From: Catellatospora vulcania
Lineage (GTDB): Bacteria; Actinomycetota; Actinomycetes; Mycobacteriales; Micromonosporaceae
NCBI RefSeq assembly: GCF_009720385.1
Contig: NZ_WARX01000006.1
Coordinates: forward strand, 62,001 to 126,000
Direction of reading: 5' to 3'
DNA: 64,000 bases
The position numbers were made by a program, and so were the translations under genes. Positions 7,520 through 17,059 of this stretch are shown one piece after another. The notes below the pieces were generated by a model that saw nothing but the letters and a program-made list of their open reading frames with translations, made no database searches and was not told the origin of the DNA. Every line of letters starts with the position of its first letter. The stretch's first letter is position 1.

Positions 7520-8155
7520 ATGAATCCCTGGCAGACGATCAAGCGGGAGATCGACGGCGCACGCCGGTCGCTGCGCTATGACCTCGCCCGGCGAAAGATG
7601 AACGACGACACGACGGTGATGCCCGCGGTCGGCGGCGGGCCTGACCCGCAGCCGCCCCGGGCCCGCCACCGCGTCGTGCTCGCCGCCGGTGCGCTGGTGC
7701 TCGCCTCGGTCGGCGTCGGCGGCTACTACGCGGTCGCGGCCGGGGTGGACGCCCTGGTCGGCGACGAGCGCGCGCCCGGGGGCCTGCCGCGGGTGCCGGC
7801 GCCTCCGGGCTCGGCGGAGCCGGTGCCGTGGCGGCAGACGAACTCGACGGCGAGTCCCACCGATCGGGTGAAGGACGTCCCGGCGGGCCGGCTGGTCACG
7901 CCGGGTCCCAGCCCGCGGCGTACGCCCTCGCCGAAACCCACGCCGACCCCGTGCGACTGCGAGTCGTCGCCGACCCCGTCGCCCTCGCCGACCCCGTCCC
8001 CCTCGCCGAGCCCGTCGCCGAGCCCCAGCGAGTCCGCCTCGCCCTCGGCGTCGGCGTCCGCGATGGCGTCGGCGTCCGCGATCGTGATGCCGGACACCTC
8101 GCAGCCGGTGGACCCGGTTCCGCCGGACGCCCACGAGGACCCGGAGACACCCTGA
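7520..8155 (+). CDS. Single-pass membrane protein with Ser/Pro-rich tail
   Basis: A 211-residue protein with GAGGAG 7 nt before ATG 7520. Residues 1-50 are a basic, probably cytoplasmic segment; about 53-75 is one transmembrane helix (alternating Val/Leu/Ala, 'VGVGGYYAVAAG'); the rest is low-complexity extracellular sequence. A CDC motif is near residue 153, followed by a Ser-Pro repeat run of about 40 residues and an acidic proline-rich end. Such tails commonly span the peptidoglycan or are glycosylated. I recognise no enzyme domain. It is transcribed toward pknL and could be a sensor or wall-spanning partner, but that is only context. Confidence 0.65.
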   Translation: MNPWQTIKREIDGARRSLRYDLARRKMNDDTTVMPAVGGGPDPQPPRARHRVVLAAGALVLASVGVGGYYAVAAGVDALVGDERAPGGLPRVPAPPGSAEPVPWRQTNSTASPTDRVKDVPAGRLVTPGPSPRRTPSPKPTPTPCDCESSPTPSPSPTPSPSPSPSPSPSESASPSASASAMASASAIVMPDTSQPVDPVPPDAHEDPETP

Positions 8156-8225
8156 CATGCTGCAGAAACGCCCGATCGAGACGCGGTCGCACGCGCGGGT
8201 GTACGACGTCGGCCGCCGCCTGACT

Positions 8226-8231
8226 TAGACT
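8226..8231 (+). promoter_or_regulatory. TAGACT -10-like element before the PASTA kinase
   Basis: TAGACT lies 8 nt before ATG 8240 and no Shine-Dalgarno sequence is present. Spacing is slightly longer than the 6-7 nt seen at the other leaderless starts in the window, so this one is weaker. Confidence 0.4.
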
Positions 8232-8239
8232 GCGCTGCG

Positions 8240-10225
8240 ATGGACACTCAGGTCGCCGATCCACTACTCGGCACACTCGTCGACGGGCGCTACCGCATCC
8301 GCGGTCGCGTGGCTCGTGGTGGCATGGCGACCGTCTACACGGCTGTGGACGAGCGCCTGGAGCGCACCGTCGCCCTGAAGATCATTCACCCGGCGCAGGT
8401 ACGCGACGCCGCCGGCCAGGCCTTCAGCCTCGACCGCTTCACCGACGAGGCCAAGACCATCGCCCGGCTGACCCATCCCAACGTCGTCGCCGTCTACGAC
8501 CAGGGCACCCACGCCGGCCTGCCGTACCTGGTGATGGAGTACGTCCGGGGCCGCACGCTGCGCGACATCCTCGCCGAACGCCGCCGGCTCACCCCCGTCG
8601 AAGCGCTGGCCGTCATGGAGCAGGTGCTGGCGGCGCTGGCCGCGGCGCACCGCGCCGGCCTGGTGCACCGCGACGTCAAGCCCGAGAACGTGCTGGTCGC
8701 CGAGGCGCCCACCGGCGGCAGCCACAACCTCATCGACGCCGTCGCGAAGGTGGCCGACTTCGGCCTCGCCCGCGCCGTCGAGGCCAGCGCCGACGACCCG
8801 AGCGGCGGCCAGCTCATGGCCACCGTCGCCTACGTGGCCCCGGAGCTGGTCACCGACGGCCACGCCGACCCGCGCAGCGACGTGTACAGCGCCGGGATCG
8901 TGCTGTTCGAGGTGCTCACCGGCCGCGTGCCCTACGACGCCGAGCGCCCCGTCGAGGTGGCCTGGCAGCACGTGGACCGGGACGTGCCGCCGCCGTCGCG
9001 TTTCGTCGCGGGCCTGCCCCCGGTGCTGGACGAGCTGGTCGCCGCAGCGACCCGCCGCTCCCCCGGCGGCCGCCCCACCGACGCCGGTGCGCTGCTGGCC
9101 GCCGTGCAGGCGGCCCGGGAGAACGTCACCGCGAGCACCACCACGCAGCGGATGCGGCCGGTCGAGCAGGAGACCGTGATCGTCAGCCATGTGGTGCCCG
9201 CCGAGCGCCCGTCCTGGGCCCGGCTGCCCGACGCGCAGCCCGCGCCGCGCTCGCGCCGCCGCGCCCCGGCGCCCGCTCCGACGAGCCCGCTGGACCGGAT
9301 CAAGACGAAGTACCAGCAGCTCATGGCCGACCCGCGGGGACGCACGGCGCTGACCGCGGGCGCGGTCGTGCTGGTCCTGCTGGTGCTGACCGGCGGCTGG
9401 TGGCTGGGCTTCGGCCGGTACGAGGTGACCCCGCAGCTGGTCAACCTGACCCGGGAACAGGCGGAGACCACCCTGACGGCCGCCGGCCTGGAGGTCGTCT
9501 ACGCCGAGGCGCAGTACCGCGAGGACGTGCCCAAGGACGTGGTGCTGGTGCAGAACCCGCCGCCCGGCGAGCGGGTGGTGCGCGGCGGCAAGGTGACGCT
9601 GACCCTGTCCAACGGACCCGAGCGCTACCTGGTGCCCGACGTGGTCGGCAAGTCCTGGGAGCTGGCCGTCGCGGACCTGCAGGCGGCGCCGCTGAAGCTG
9701 AACCCGGTCAAGGCCGGGGAGAAGTACGACGACCTCGCCCCGAAGGGGACCGTGCTGTCGACCGATCCCAAGGCCGACACGGAGGTCAAGCCCGGCAGCG
9801 AGGTCAAGGTCGTCGTCAGCAAGGGCAAGGCTCCGCTGAGCGTGCCGTTCGTCGAGGGCAAGTCGGTCGCCGAGGCGACCGACATCCTGCAGAAGCTGGG
9901 CCTGCGGGTGAGCGTCGAGCGGGTCGAGTCGGATAAACCGTACGACATCGTGGTGAAGCAGACACCTGCCAACGGCACCGGCGCGGAAGCCAATGACGAG
10001 GTGAAACTGCAGGTCAGCAACAATCAGAACGTCAGAGCGATGCCGGAGGTGCGCAACGCGCGCTGCGGCGACGCCGAGGGGGCCCTGGCCGCGCTGGGGT
10101 TGCAGGTCGAGGTCCGCGGCGTGCTCGGCGACAAGAACTGGTTCAAGGTCGTGAACCAGGACCCCGCGCCGAACACGGCCGTGCAGGCGGGACAGCATGT
10201 GGTGATCGAATGTCAGCTGGGATGA
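8240..10225 (+). CDS. pknL: Serine/threonine protein kinase with four PASTA domains, PknL-like
   Basis: A 661-residue receptor kinase. The kinase domain spans about 18-280: glycine loop 'GRVARGGMATVY', K47, HRDVKPEN with catalytic D145, DFG at 173-175, and APE at 200-202. A Pro/Arg-rich juxtamembrane stretch follows, then a transmembrane helix at about 371-393. Four PASTA repeats run from about 394 to 661, each starting with 'V-P-x-V/L' type strands. PASTA domains bind muropeptides or lipid II, so the protein links cell-wall status to phosphorylation. Adjacent Rv2175c-like gene supports orthology to PknL, although PknL of M. tuberculosis lacks PASTA repeats and this one has four. The stop overlaps the next start (ATGA). 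Confidence 0.85.
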   Translation: MDTQVADPLLGTLVDGRYRIRGRVARGGMATVYTAVDERLERTVALKIIHPAQVRDAAGQAFSLDRFTDEAKTIARLTHPNVVAVYDQGTHAGLPYLVMEYVRGRTLRDILAERRRLTPVEALAVMEQVLAALAAAHRAGLVHRDVKPENVLVAEAPTGGSHNLIDAVAKVADFGLARAVEASADDPSGGQLMATVAYVAPELVTDGHADPRSDVYSAGIVLFEVLTGRVPYDAERPVEVAWQHVDRDVPPPSRFVAGLPPVLDELVAAATRRSPGGRPTDAGALLAAVQAARENVTASTTTQRMRPVEQETVIVSHVVPAERPSWARLPDAQPAPRSRRRAPAPAPTSPLDRIKTKYQQLMADPRGRTALTAGAVVLVLLVLTGGWWLGFGRYEVTPQLVNLTREQAETTLTAAGLEVVYAEAQYREDVPKDVVLVQNPPPGERVVRGGKVTLTLSNGPERYLVPDVVGKSWELAVADLQAAPLKLNPVKAGEKYDDLAPKGTVLSTDPKADTEVKPGSEVKVVVSKGKAPLSVPFVEGKSVAEATDILQKLGLRVSVERVESDKPYDIVVKQTPANGTGAEANDEVKLQVSNNQNVRAMPEVRNARCGDAEGALAALGLQVEVRGVLGDKNWFKVVNQDPAPNTAVQAGQHVVIECQLG

Positions 10226-11061
10226 CGAACCAGGTCGGCGCGCACGCGCCGGTGGCCGGCGGGCTCGCCAAGGCCGCCCTGCCCTACATCGACAAGGTCT
10301 CGGCCGCGGCGGTGCAGGTGTACGTGGGCAACCCGCGGGGCTGGGCCCGCCCGCCCGGTGACCCGCTCCAGGACGAGGCGTTCACCGCCGGCTGCCACAC
10401 CCGCTCCGTCCCCGCGTACGTGCACGCCTCGCTGCTGGTCAACGTCGGCTCCCCCACCGCCGCGACGGTGGAGCAGTCCCGCGAGGTGCTGACGCACGCG
10501 CTGCTGCGTGCCGCGGCGATCGGCGCCCGGGGGGTCGTCTTCCACGCCGGCTCCGCGGTCGACGCCGAGCACGCCCCAGCGGCCATGCGCCAGGTGCGCG
10601 AGGTGCTGCTGCCGCTGCTGGACGCGCTGCCCGACGACGGTCCCCGCCTGCTGGTCGAGCCCAGCGCGGGCGGCGGGCGCTCGCTGGCGGCCCGGGTGGA
10701 GGACCTGGGGCCGTACCTGGACGCGGTGGACCGCCACCCGCGCCTGGGCGTGTGCTTCGACACGTGCCACGCCTGGGCTGCCGGGCACGACCTGGCCAAG
10801 CCGGGCGGCATGACGCTGACCCTGGACACCCTGGTGCAGGTGTGCGGTCCGGACCGGCTGGGTCTGGTGCACGCCAACGACTCCAAGGACCCGGTGGGGT
10901 CCACTCGCGACCGGCACGAGGCCATCGGCCAGGGCACGATCGGCTCGGAGGCGTTCGCCGAGATGTTCCGCCACCCCGCGCTCAGCGGGGTTCCGATCAT
11001 CGTCGAGACGCCGGGTGAGACCCATGCCGCAGACATTTCCCTGCTCAGGGGCTTGCGCTAG
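10222..11061 (+). CDS. nfo: Endonuclease IV-family AP endonuclease
   Basis: A 279-residue TIM-barrel protein. ATG 10222 overlaps the kinase stop in ATGA; ATG 10210 would add four residues. Family signatures are visible in order: 'VQVYVGNPRGW', 'HASLLVNVGSP', 'FHAGSAV', 'LLVEPSAGGG', 'GVCFDTCHAWAAGHD', 'LGLVHANDSKDPVGSTRDRHEAIGQG' and 'VPIIVETPG'. These carry the His, Glu and Asp ligands of the trinuclear zinc site. It incises DNA 5' of abasic sites in base excision repair. Translational coupling to a PASTA kinase is unusual but may only reflect compact packing. Confidence 0.85.
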   Translation: MTNQVGAHAPVAGGLAKAALPYIDKVSAAAVQVYVGNPRGWARPPGDPLQDEAFTAGCHTRSVPAYVHASLLVNVGSPTAATVEQSREVLTHALLRAAAIGARGVVFHAGSAVDAEHAPAAMRQVREVLLPLLDALPDDGPRLLVEPSAGGGRSLAARVEDLGPYLDAVDRHPRLGVCFDTCHAWAAGHDLAKPGGMTLTLDTLVQVCGPDRLGLVHANDSKDPVGSTRDRHEAIGQGTIGSEAFAEMFRHPALSGVPIIVETPGETHAADISLLRGLR

Positions 11062-11070
11062 GCATTTCCT

Positions 11071-11104
11071 TTAGGGCACCCTTACTGAGGCAAGGCTTGC
11101 TTGA
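11071..11104 (+). promoter_or_regulatory. Tandem IdeR/DmdR-type iron boxes upstream of bfd-bfr
   Basis: Two overlapping matches to the 19-nt iron box (TTAGGTTAGGCTAACCTAA): 11086-11104 (TGAGGCAAGGCTTGCTTGA, about 12-14 of 19 allowing W/S positions) and a weaker one at 11071-11089 beginning TTAGGGCACCCTTA. They sit 39 nt before the Bfd start. In mycobacteria tandem boxes let IdeR activate bfrA when iron is plentiful; the same logic would fit these iron-storage genes. Confidence 0.5.
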
Positions 11105-11142
11105 CCGGAGCCTCACTCCTCCAGTGCCGAAGGGTCCCTGCT

Positions 11143-11331
11143 GTGTTCGTATGCATCTGTGAACGGGTTCGTGAGTGCGAGGTGCGCTCGGTGATCCGCG
11201 CGGGCGCGCGCTGCGAGGACTCCGTCGGCGAGGCATGTGGCGCGGGGACCGGGTGCGGTTCCTGCATCGACCGCATCTATGACCTGATCGACGAGGAGAA
11301 CGCCGACACGCTCGTGGCAATCGCGGCATAA
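11143..11331 (+). CDS. bfd: Bacterioferritin-associated ferredoxin (Bfd)
   Basis: A 62-residue [2Fe-2S] protein from GTG 11143 with GAAGGG upstream. Cysteines C4-x-C6 and C38-x2-C41, separated by 31 residues, match the Bfd cluster motif CxCx(31-35)CxxC; 'GTGCGSC' is typical. Bfd delivers electrons to the heme of bacterioferritin so stored iron can be released. The bacterioferritin gene follows 60 nt downstream on the same strand, and iron boxes lie upstream. Confidence 0.85.
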   Translation: MFVCICERVRECEVRSVIRAGARCEDSVGEACGAGTGCGSCIDRIYDLIDEENADTLVAIAA

Positions 11332-11391
11332 CCGGACAACCCGCGTAGATTTACCCCCTATACGAGAGTTCCCGTGGGGGGTTACTTCACC

Positions 11392-11871
11392 ATGCAAGGC
11401 GACGCCCGAGTCATAGAGTTCCTCAACGAGCAGCTGACCGCCGAGCTCACCGCGATCAACCAGTACTGGCTGCACTACCGCATGCAGGAGAACTGGGGCT
11501 ACACGAAGCTCGCGAAGTACACCCGGCACGAGTCCATCGATGAGATGAAGCACGCGGACCGCCTCGCCGAGCGGATCCTCTTCCTCGACGGACTGCCGAA
11601 CTTCCAGAAGCTCTTCGCCCTGCGCATCGGCGAGACCGTCAAGGAGCAGTTCGAGTGCGACATGAAGGTCGAGGTCGAGGCCGTCGAGCGGCTGCGCCTC
11701 GGCATCGAGTACATGCGCTCGGTCGGTGACGTGACCTCGGCCAACATCTTCGAGGACATCCTCAAGGACGAGGAGCACCACATCGACTACCTGGAGACCC
11801 AGCTCGGCCTGATCGCGAGCCTCGGCGAAGGCCTCTACCTCCAGAACGTCACGGAGCACCCGGAAGCCTGA
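11392..11871 (+). CDS. bfr: Bacterioferritin
   Basis: A 159-residue ferritin-like four-helix protein; ATG 11392 is preferred over 11374 because family members begin with M-Q-G-D. Ferroxidase ligands can be counted: E18, E51, H54, then E94, E127 and H130 in the second helix pair, with the heme axial methionine M52 in 'DEMKHADRLAERILFLDGLPN'. Twenty-four subunits would form a heme-containing shell that oxidises and stores iron. It forms a unit with bfd, and a strong terminator hairpin lies right after the stop. Confidence 0.92.
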   Translation: MQGDARVIEFLNEQLTAELTAINQYWLHYRMQENWGYTKLAKYTRHESIDEMKHADRLAERILFLDGLPNFQKLFALRIGETVKEQFECDMKVEVEAVERLRLGIEYMRSVGDVTSANIFEDILKDEEHHIDYLETQLGLIASLGEGLYLQNVTEHPEA

Positions 11872-11873
11872 CC

Positions 11874-11922
11874 CGATACGCGAACGGGCCGCCGCATCGC
11901 GCGGCGGCCCGTTCGCGTATCG
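11874..11922. terminator. Bidirectional terminator between bfr and vapC
   Basis: A perfect 22-bp stem (arms 11874-11895 and 11901-11922; left arm starts CGATACGCGAACGGGCC) with a 5-nt loop. It lies between convergent genes and is very GC-rich without a long T-run, usual for actinomycete terminators. Confidence 0.8.
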
Positions 11923-11931
11923 TGAGTCGGC

Positions 11932-12339
11932 TCAGCCGGGCGGCACGATCCATCGCTGCCGCAGGGCCGGCACGACGGTGGCGATGTCCGCGAAATCGCG
12001 GTCGTTGTGCACCAGCACCGCATCATGGTGCACGGCCACCGAGGCGATGATCAGATCCGGCAGGGGCTTGCGGCCCATCCCGCGGTCGAACAGCCCCTCC
12101 TGCAGATCCACGGCCTTGACCAGCACAGCGTCGGTCGTCTCCAGCCAGACGCAGTGCTCACGGAGATAGGCCCTGAGGATCTTGTGCTCGGCCCGGTTGC
12201 GCGCCGAGTACAAGATCTCGAGTTCCACCATGGCGCAGGTGGCCAGCAGTCCCGTCACGGCCAGCGTCTCGAAGGCGCGTCCCGCCTTCTCGTCACGACG
12301 TGCCAGCTCGTGGGCAGACTTGTCCGCCAGGAAGAGCAT
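11932..12339 (-). CDS. vapC: PIN-domain toxin, VapC-like
   Basis: A 135-residue PIN ribonuclease. ATG 12339 overlaps the antitoxin stop as TGATG with GGAG 4 nt before; GTG 12351 would add four residues. The acidic metal-binding residues of the PIN fold appear as D6 ('LADKSA'), E39 ('MVELEIL'), D95 ('LPDLIIASVA') and D113/D115 ('HNDRDF'). VapC toxins cleave tRNA or rRNA when free of antitoxin. The pair sits between bfr and ltaE, a small module of the kind that moves between genomes. Confidence 0.85.
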   Translation of the reverse strand: MLFLADKSAHELARRDEKAGRAFETLAVTGLLATCAMVELEILYSARNRAEHKILRAYLREHCVWLETTDAVLVKAVDLQEGLFDRGMGRKPLPDLIIASVAVHHDAVLVHNDRDFADIATVVPALRQRWIVPPG

Positions 12340-12533
12340 CAGCTCCGCCACGCCTGCGCGCGGTCCTCCTCGGTCAGGTCGAGATCGCGCAGCAACTGCA
12401 GGTACTCCTCAGTGCGGCGGCGAGCCGCGGCGAGCCGCAGCGCCTCGTTCACCGTGGCCACCTTGGTCGTGGTACCCAGTTCAGCCGAGGCCTCAGCCAG
12501 CGCCTCGTCATCGATGTCGATCACAGTGCGCAT
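12339..12533 (-). CDS. vapB: Antitoxin of VapB family
   Basis: A 64-residue protein starting 'MRTVIDIDDEALAEASAELG', then 'TKVATVNEALRLAAARRR', the ribbon-helix-helix pattern of VapB antitoxins of the VapB/DUF2191 type. The C-terminal part ('LLRDLDLTEEDRAQAWRS') would wrap the toxin. Stop overlaps the toxin start by one base, ensuring coupled synthesis. Two copies of a TTGATATC-type palindrome just upstream are likely operator sites for autoregulation. Confidence 0.85.
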   Translation of the reverse strand: MRTVIDIDDEALAEASAELGTTTKVATVNEALRLAAARRRTEEYLQLLRDLDLTEEDRAQAWRS

Positions 12534-12549
12534 GGCCCCACCCCTGACG

Positions 12550-12583
12550 TTGATATCAAATCAGCTCCCGCAAAGATATCAAG
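12550..12583. promoter_or_regulatory. Paired GATATC palindromes upstream of vapBC
   Basis: TTGATATCAA at 12550-12559 is a perfect 10-nt palindrome and AGATATCAAG at 12574-12583 repeats its core, centre-to-centre 24 nt apart (about two helical turns). They lie 17-50 nt before the vapB start and at the 3' end of ltaE. RHH antitoxins usually bind such pairs. Confidence 0.5.
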
Positions 12584-13610
12584 CGCGAAGTGCCGCCGCC
12601 AGCACGTCGATCGCCCGGTCGATACCCGCGTCGTCGACATCCAGGTGGGTGATGAGGCGGCCGGTGCGCGGTCCCAGTGCGCTGACCAGCACTCCCTGCT
12701 CGCGGGCTCGGGCGGCCAGGGTGGGCGCGTCCAGGGCGGTCTTGGCAAGGTCGAGGATCACCAGGTTGGTGCGCACCCGGTCCAGGTCCACCACGCCGTA
12801 CGCGGCCAGCGCCTCGGCGAGCCGCCGTGCCCGTACGTGGTCCTCGGCGAGCCGCGCCAGGTGATTGTCCAGCGCGTACAGGCCGGCCGCGGCGAGGATG
12901 CCCGCCTGGCGCATCCCGCCGCCCATGCGCTTGCGGATCCAGCGCGCCTTGGCGATCTTCTCGGCGCTGCCCACGACCAGCGAGCCGACCGGCGCACCCA
13001 GGCCCTTGGACAGGCACACCGACAGCGTGTCGAACAGCGCCCCGTACTCGGCCAGCGGCACCCCGTCGGCGATGTGCGCGTGCCAGATCCGCGCCCCGTC
13101 GCAGTGCATCGCGATCCCGGCGGTGTCGGCGACCTCGCGCAGACCGCGCAGCGTCTCCAGCCCGATGACGACGCCGCCGGCCATGTTGTGGGTCTGCTCG
13201 ACGGCCAGGGCCCGCGTCGGCACGGCGTGATACCCGTCGGGGCGGATCATCGAGGCGACCTGCTCCACGTCGATGAGGCCGCCCGCGAAGGGCCAGGTGC
13301 GGCTGGAGATGCCGCCGATCGCCGCGGCCGCGCCGATCTCGTACGTCACCACGTGCGCGTTCGCGTCGCACAGCAGTTCCTGCGCGGGCGGCACGACCAG
13401 CTGCAGCGCGATCTGGTTGGCCATCGAGCCGGTCGGGGCGAACAGGGCGGCCTCATGCCCGAACAGCGCGGCGACCTTGCGCTCCAGCGCGTTGACGGTC
13501 GGGTCCTCGGCGTACACGTCGTCGCCGACCTCGGCGGCGGCCATCGCCGCCCGCATGGCGGCGGTCGGCTTGGTCACGGTGTCGCTGCGAAGATCAACCA
13601 GTTGCGTCAT
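12579..13610 (-). CDS. ltaE: Low-specificity L-threonine aldolase
   Basis: A 343-residue fold-type I PLP enzyme that cleaves L-threonine or L-allo-threonine to glycine and acetaldehyde. The start '[19 protein letters not shown]' is typical. Visible active-site elements are '[10 protein letters not shown]', 'APTGSMANQ', the DGAR aspartate near 171 that contacts the pyridine nitrogen, and K202 in '[12 protein letters not shown]', the Schiff-base lysine. Its 3' end reaches into the vapBC operator region 46 nt before vapB, so the three genes could be read together. No Shine-Dalgarno match better than AGGA is present at the ATG. Confidence 0.9.
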   Translation of the reverse strand: MTQLVDLRSDTVTKPTAAMRAAMAAAEVGDDVYAEDPTVNALERKVAALFGHEAALFAPTGSMANQIALQLVVPPAQELLCDANAHVVTYEIGAAAAIGGISSRTWPFAGGLIDVEQVASMIRPDGYHAVPTRALAVEQTHNMAGGVVIGLETLRGLREVADTAGIAMHCDGARIWHAHIADGVPLAEYGALFDTLSVCLSKGLGAPVGSLVVGSAEKIAKARWIRKRMGGGMRQAGILAAAGLYALDNHLARLAEDHVRARRLAEALAAYGVVDLDRVRTNLVILDLAKTALDAPTLAARAREQGVLVSALGPRTGRLITHLDVDDAGIDRAIDVLAAALRA

Positions 13611-13749
13611 TCCTCGTTCCTACCGCATCACGCAGGACGGACGCCGACCGGCCCTGCGTACTCGTCCGTGCGTGAGAACCGACGGCCCCCGACGCGGCGC
13701 AGCGTATGAGGCGGCCACGGGCCGGGCGGCGAAAGTCGCCGTCAGGATC

Positions 13750-13755
13750 TACGCT
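13750..13755 (+). promoter_or_regulatory. TACGCT -10 element, leaderless start of 13763 gene
   Basis: TACGCT is followed by 7 nt and GTG 13763. No ribosome binding site is present, so transcription and translation probably start at the same base. Confidence 0.55.
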
Positions 13756-13762
13756 GCGGGGC

Positions 13763-14464
13763 GTGACGGACCTGCCTATCCCGTCCGACCAGGCGTTGCG
13801 CACCGCCACCTTCGCCGACAGCCCGGCAGCCGCCGACGACGCGTTCCGCGACGACCGGCCCGCCCGGCCGGAGCGGGCCGGGCCGGACCCCCGCCGGACG
13901 CGACGTGGCCCGCGGCCCGCCCTGCTCGTCGTGGCGGGCGTCGTGTCGCTCGCCGTGGTGGCGCTGGCCGGCTGGCAGAGCATGGCAGTCGGCTACGAGC
14001 TGGCGCCTGGAGCACTCGGTGGCGGCGGGCCGGACGGGCGTCGGTACGAGAAACCCTATGTACGAGGCGTCGAGTACGAGTTCGCCATGGACCGGAGCTA
14101 CGACCTGTACTTCTCGATCCGCAACACCGGCCCGCTACCGGTGCGCATCGAGGGCCTCGAACCCTTCGGCCTGCCGCTGGCACGGCTCGCCGTCATCCCG
14201 GCCACACCGTCGGACATGGCCTGCTGCGACACGTCCACCGCGGTGCCGTTCCAGCCGACGGACCTGCCCGCCGGCGGCGAACTCGTCCTACTGGCCACCT
14301 TCGCGTGGGATGGGGACTCAGCCGCCCCGGCGCCGGATGCTCCCTGCTCCCGTGTCTGGTGGAGCACCGTCAGGGTGCGCCGCACCGTGCTGGGCCTGAC
14401 GCAGGCCGTCGAGCTGGAGCTCCCGCAGGCGCTCATCCTGCGCTCGCCCAGGTGCACGACGTGA
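13763..14464 (+). CDS. Hypothetical single-pass membrane protein with extracytoplasmic domain
   Basis: A 233-residue protein starting at GTG 13763. Residues 1-50 are Asp/Arg/Pro-rich and cytoplasmic; about 54-75 is a transmembrane helix ('[20 protein letters not shown]'); the remainder looks like a beta-sandwich outside the cell with '[20 protein letters not shown]', a pattern common in bacterial secreted Ig-like folds. Three cysteines are present, two adjacent ('DMACCDTST') and one later ('APCSRVWW'). I do not recognise a named family. The gene is followed 3 nt later by a 61-nt hairpin. Confidence 0.65.
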   Translation: MTDLPIPSDQALRTATFADSPAAADDAFRDDRPARPERAGPDPRRTRRGPRPALLVVAGVVSLAVVALAGWQSMAVGYELAPGALGGGGPDGRRYEKPYVRGVEYEFAMDRSYDLYFSIRNTGPLPVRIEGLEPFGLPLARLAVIPATPSDMACCDTSTAVPFQPTDLPAGGELVLLATFAWDGDSAAPAPDAPCSRVWWSTVRVRRTVLGLTQAVELELPQALILRSPRCTT

Positions 14465-14467
14465 GGT

Positions 14468-14528
14468 GATCGCTGTTTCCGGTCATGATCTGTGGTCTGA
14501 GCGCAGATCATGACCGGAAACAGCGATC
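14468..14528 (+). repeat. 61-nt GATC-ended hairpin element, family A copy 3
   Basis: Nearly perfect inverted repeat: GATCGCTGTTTCCGGTCATG at the left pairs with CATGACCGGAAACAGCGATC at the right; centre TGTGGTCTGAGCGCA. It lies between convergent genes (stops at 14464 and 14542) and would act on both strands as a terminator. It is the best-preserved copy of the family. Confidence 0.8.
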
Positions 14529-14541
14529 ATGGGCCGGAAGG

Positions 14542-16035
<1,494 letters not shown>

Positions 16036-16085
16036 TCACCCTGCGCGAACGTGTCGCCGCCAGGCGATGGCCTCGTTGATCAGAT

Positions 16086-16589
16086 ATGACCTCACTGCCG
16101 CGGCTGGCGGAGTACACGCCGCACCGGATCGTGTCCGACATCGACCTCGAAGGGCACGTGGTGCCGGGGCTGACCGGGGAGTTCTTCCGCCGGCCCGAGG
16201 ACGGGCGCACCGCCACCGTGGGGCTCTACCGCTACCTGGGCGTCGAGCTGTTCATGGCCTGGGGGTACGTCGGCGAGGAGCACTGCCGGTGGACGGCGTA
16301 CCGGCGTGCCGACGCGGGCTGGGGCGCGGCGCACCCGGGCTGCCCGCGGGTGCGCCACCGCGGCGAGCACCTGGAGCTGGACCTCGACGGCGAACGGGTG
16401 GCCCTGCGCACGGCCGCCCGACCCGGCAGCGCCGGATCGGGCGGTTGTGCGGTACCGCCGCCGGCCGTCCGCGACTCGTCGCACACAGCCGACAGCGGGT
16501 TCGCTCCGTCCGCCGGGTCTCCCCGGCAGCGGGTCTCTCAGCCGGCCGTTTCGACGGCCGCGGCGACCTCGGCCTCGCGCCGTACGTAG
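16086..16589 (+). CDS. Hypothetical protein, N-terminal half well formed
   Basis: A 167-residue reading frame from ATG 16086. Residues 1-110 look like a real compact soluble domain ('GLTGEFFRRPEDGRTATVGLYRYLGVELFMAWGYVGEEHCRWTAY'), with aromatic-rich beta strands. Residues 115-167 are Ser/Pro/Ala-rich and overlap the end of the convergent membrane gene by 52 nt, which is unusual. Either the tail is disordered or a frameshift has extended the frame. I do not recognise a family. Confidence 0.45.
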   Translation: MTSLPRLAEYTPHRIVSDIDLEGHVVPGLTGEFFRRPEDGRTATVGLYRYLGVELFMAWGYVGEEHCRWTAYRRADAGWGAAHPGCPRVRHRGEHLELDLDGERVALRTAARPGSAGSGGCAVPPPAVRDSSHTADSGFAPSAGSPRQRVSQPAVSTAAATSASRRT

Positions 16590-16906
16590 ACGATCGACGT
16601 GACGGTGATGGCGAGGCTGGTCACCAGGGCCGTCGCGTGCAGCACGGGGTCGGGGATGGGCACGAACGCCAGCACGCCCGCGGGGACCTGCACCAGCCCG
16701 ATCAGCAGCATCAGCCCTGCCGAGCGGCGCCCGCGGGACCAGGTGAAGGCGGTCCACACCGGAGCGGTGACGACCGCGAGGGTGAGCACGTCGAGGATCG
16801 CGTGCAGCACGGGGTTGGTGACCTTGTCGTGGGCGTAGGCGTAGGCCGGGGCGGAGATCATGAGGGCGGCGAGGGTGGTCCCGATGACTGTTGCGGCGCG
16901 TCGCAT
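16538..16906 (-). CDS. Small membrane protein with signal peptide and three or four helices
   Basis: A 122-residue protein with GGAG 7 nt before ATG 16906. The first 24 residues end in 'SAPAYAYAHD', a typical signal peptidase I site; a further three hydrophobic helices follow (about 35-55, 66-82, 88-108). Asp/His near the exported N-terminus and 'NPVLHAILDVLTLAVVTAPVW' are the only distinctive parts. I recognise no catalytic motif. It may be one of the small exported membrane proteins of unknown function common in this family of bacteria. Confidence 0.65.
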   Translation of the reverse strand: MRRAATVIGTTLAALMISAPAYAYAHDKVTNPVLHAILDVLTLAVVTAPVWTAFTWSRGRRSAGLMLLIGLVQVPAGVLAFVPIPDPVLHATALVTSLAITVTSIVYVRREAEVAAAVETAG

Positions 16907-17059
16907 GGCCGTCTCCTTGCGTGTGGCTCCGAGGGCGGAGCTACGGGGCCGGGGGTTCGGCTCAAACTCCCTGCTCCGAGCCTAAGGCGACAGTCCGAAC
17001 AGCAGGAACCCCCGCAGGCGTGAATGATCCTGCGGGGGTATGCGGTCACGCCTTCGTGG

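Noticed and set aside
14468-14528. Hairpin elements as ends of insertion sequences
   Set aside because: No transposase, no target-site duplication and no paired ends were seen; each element is complete by itself at 61 or 55 nt.
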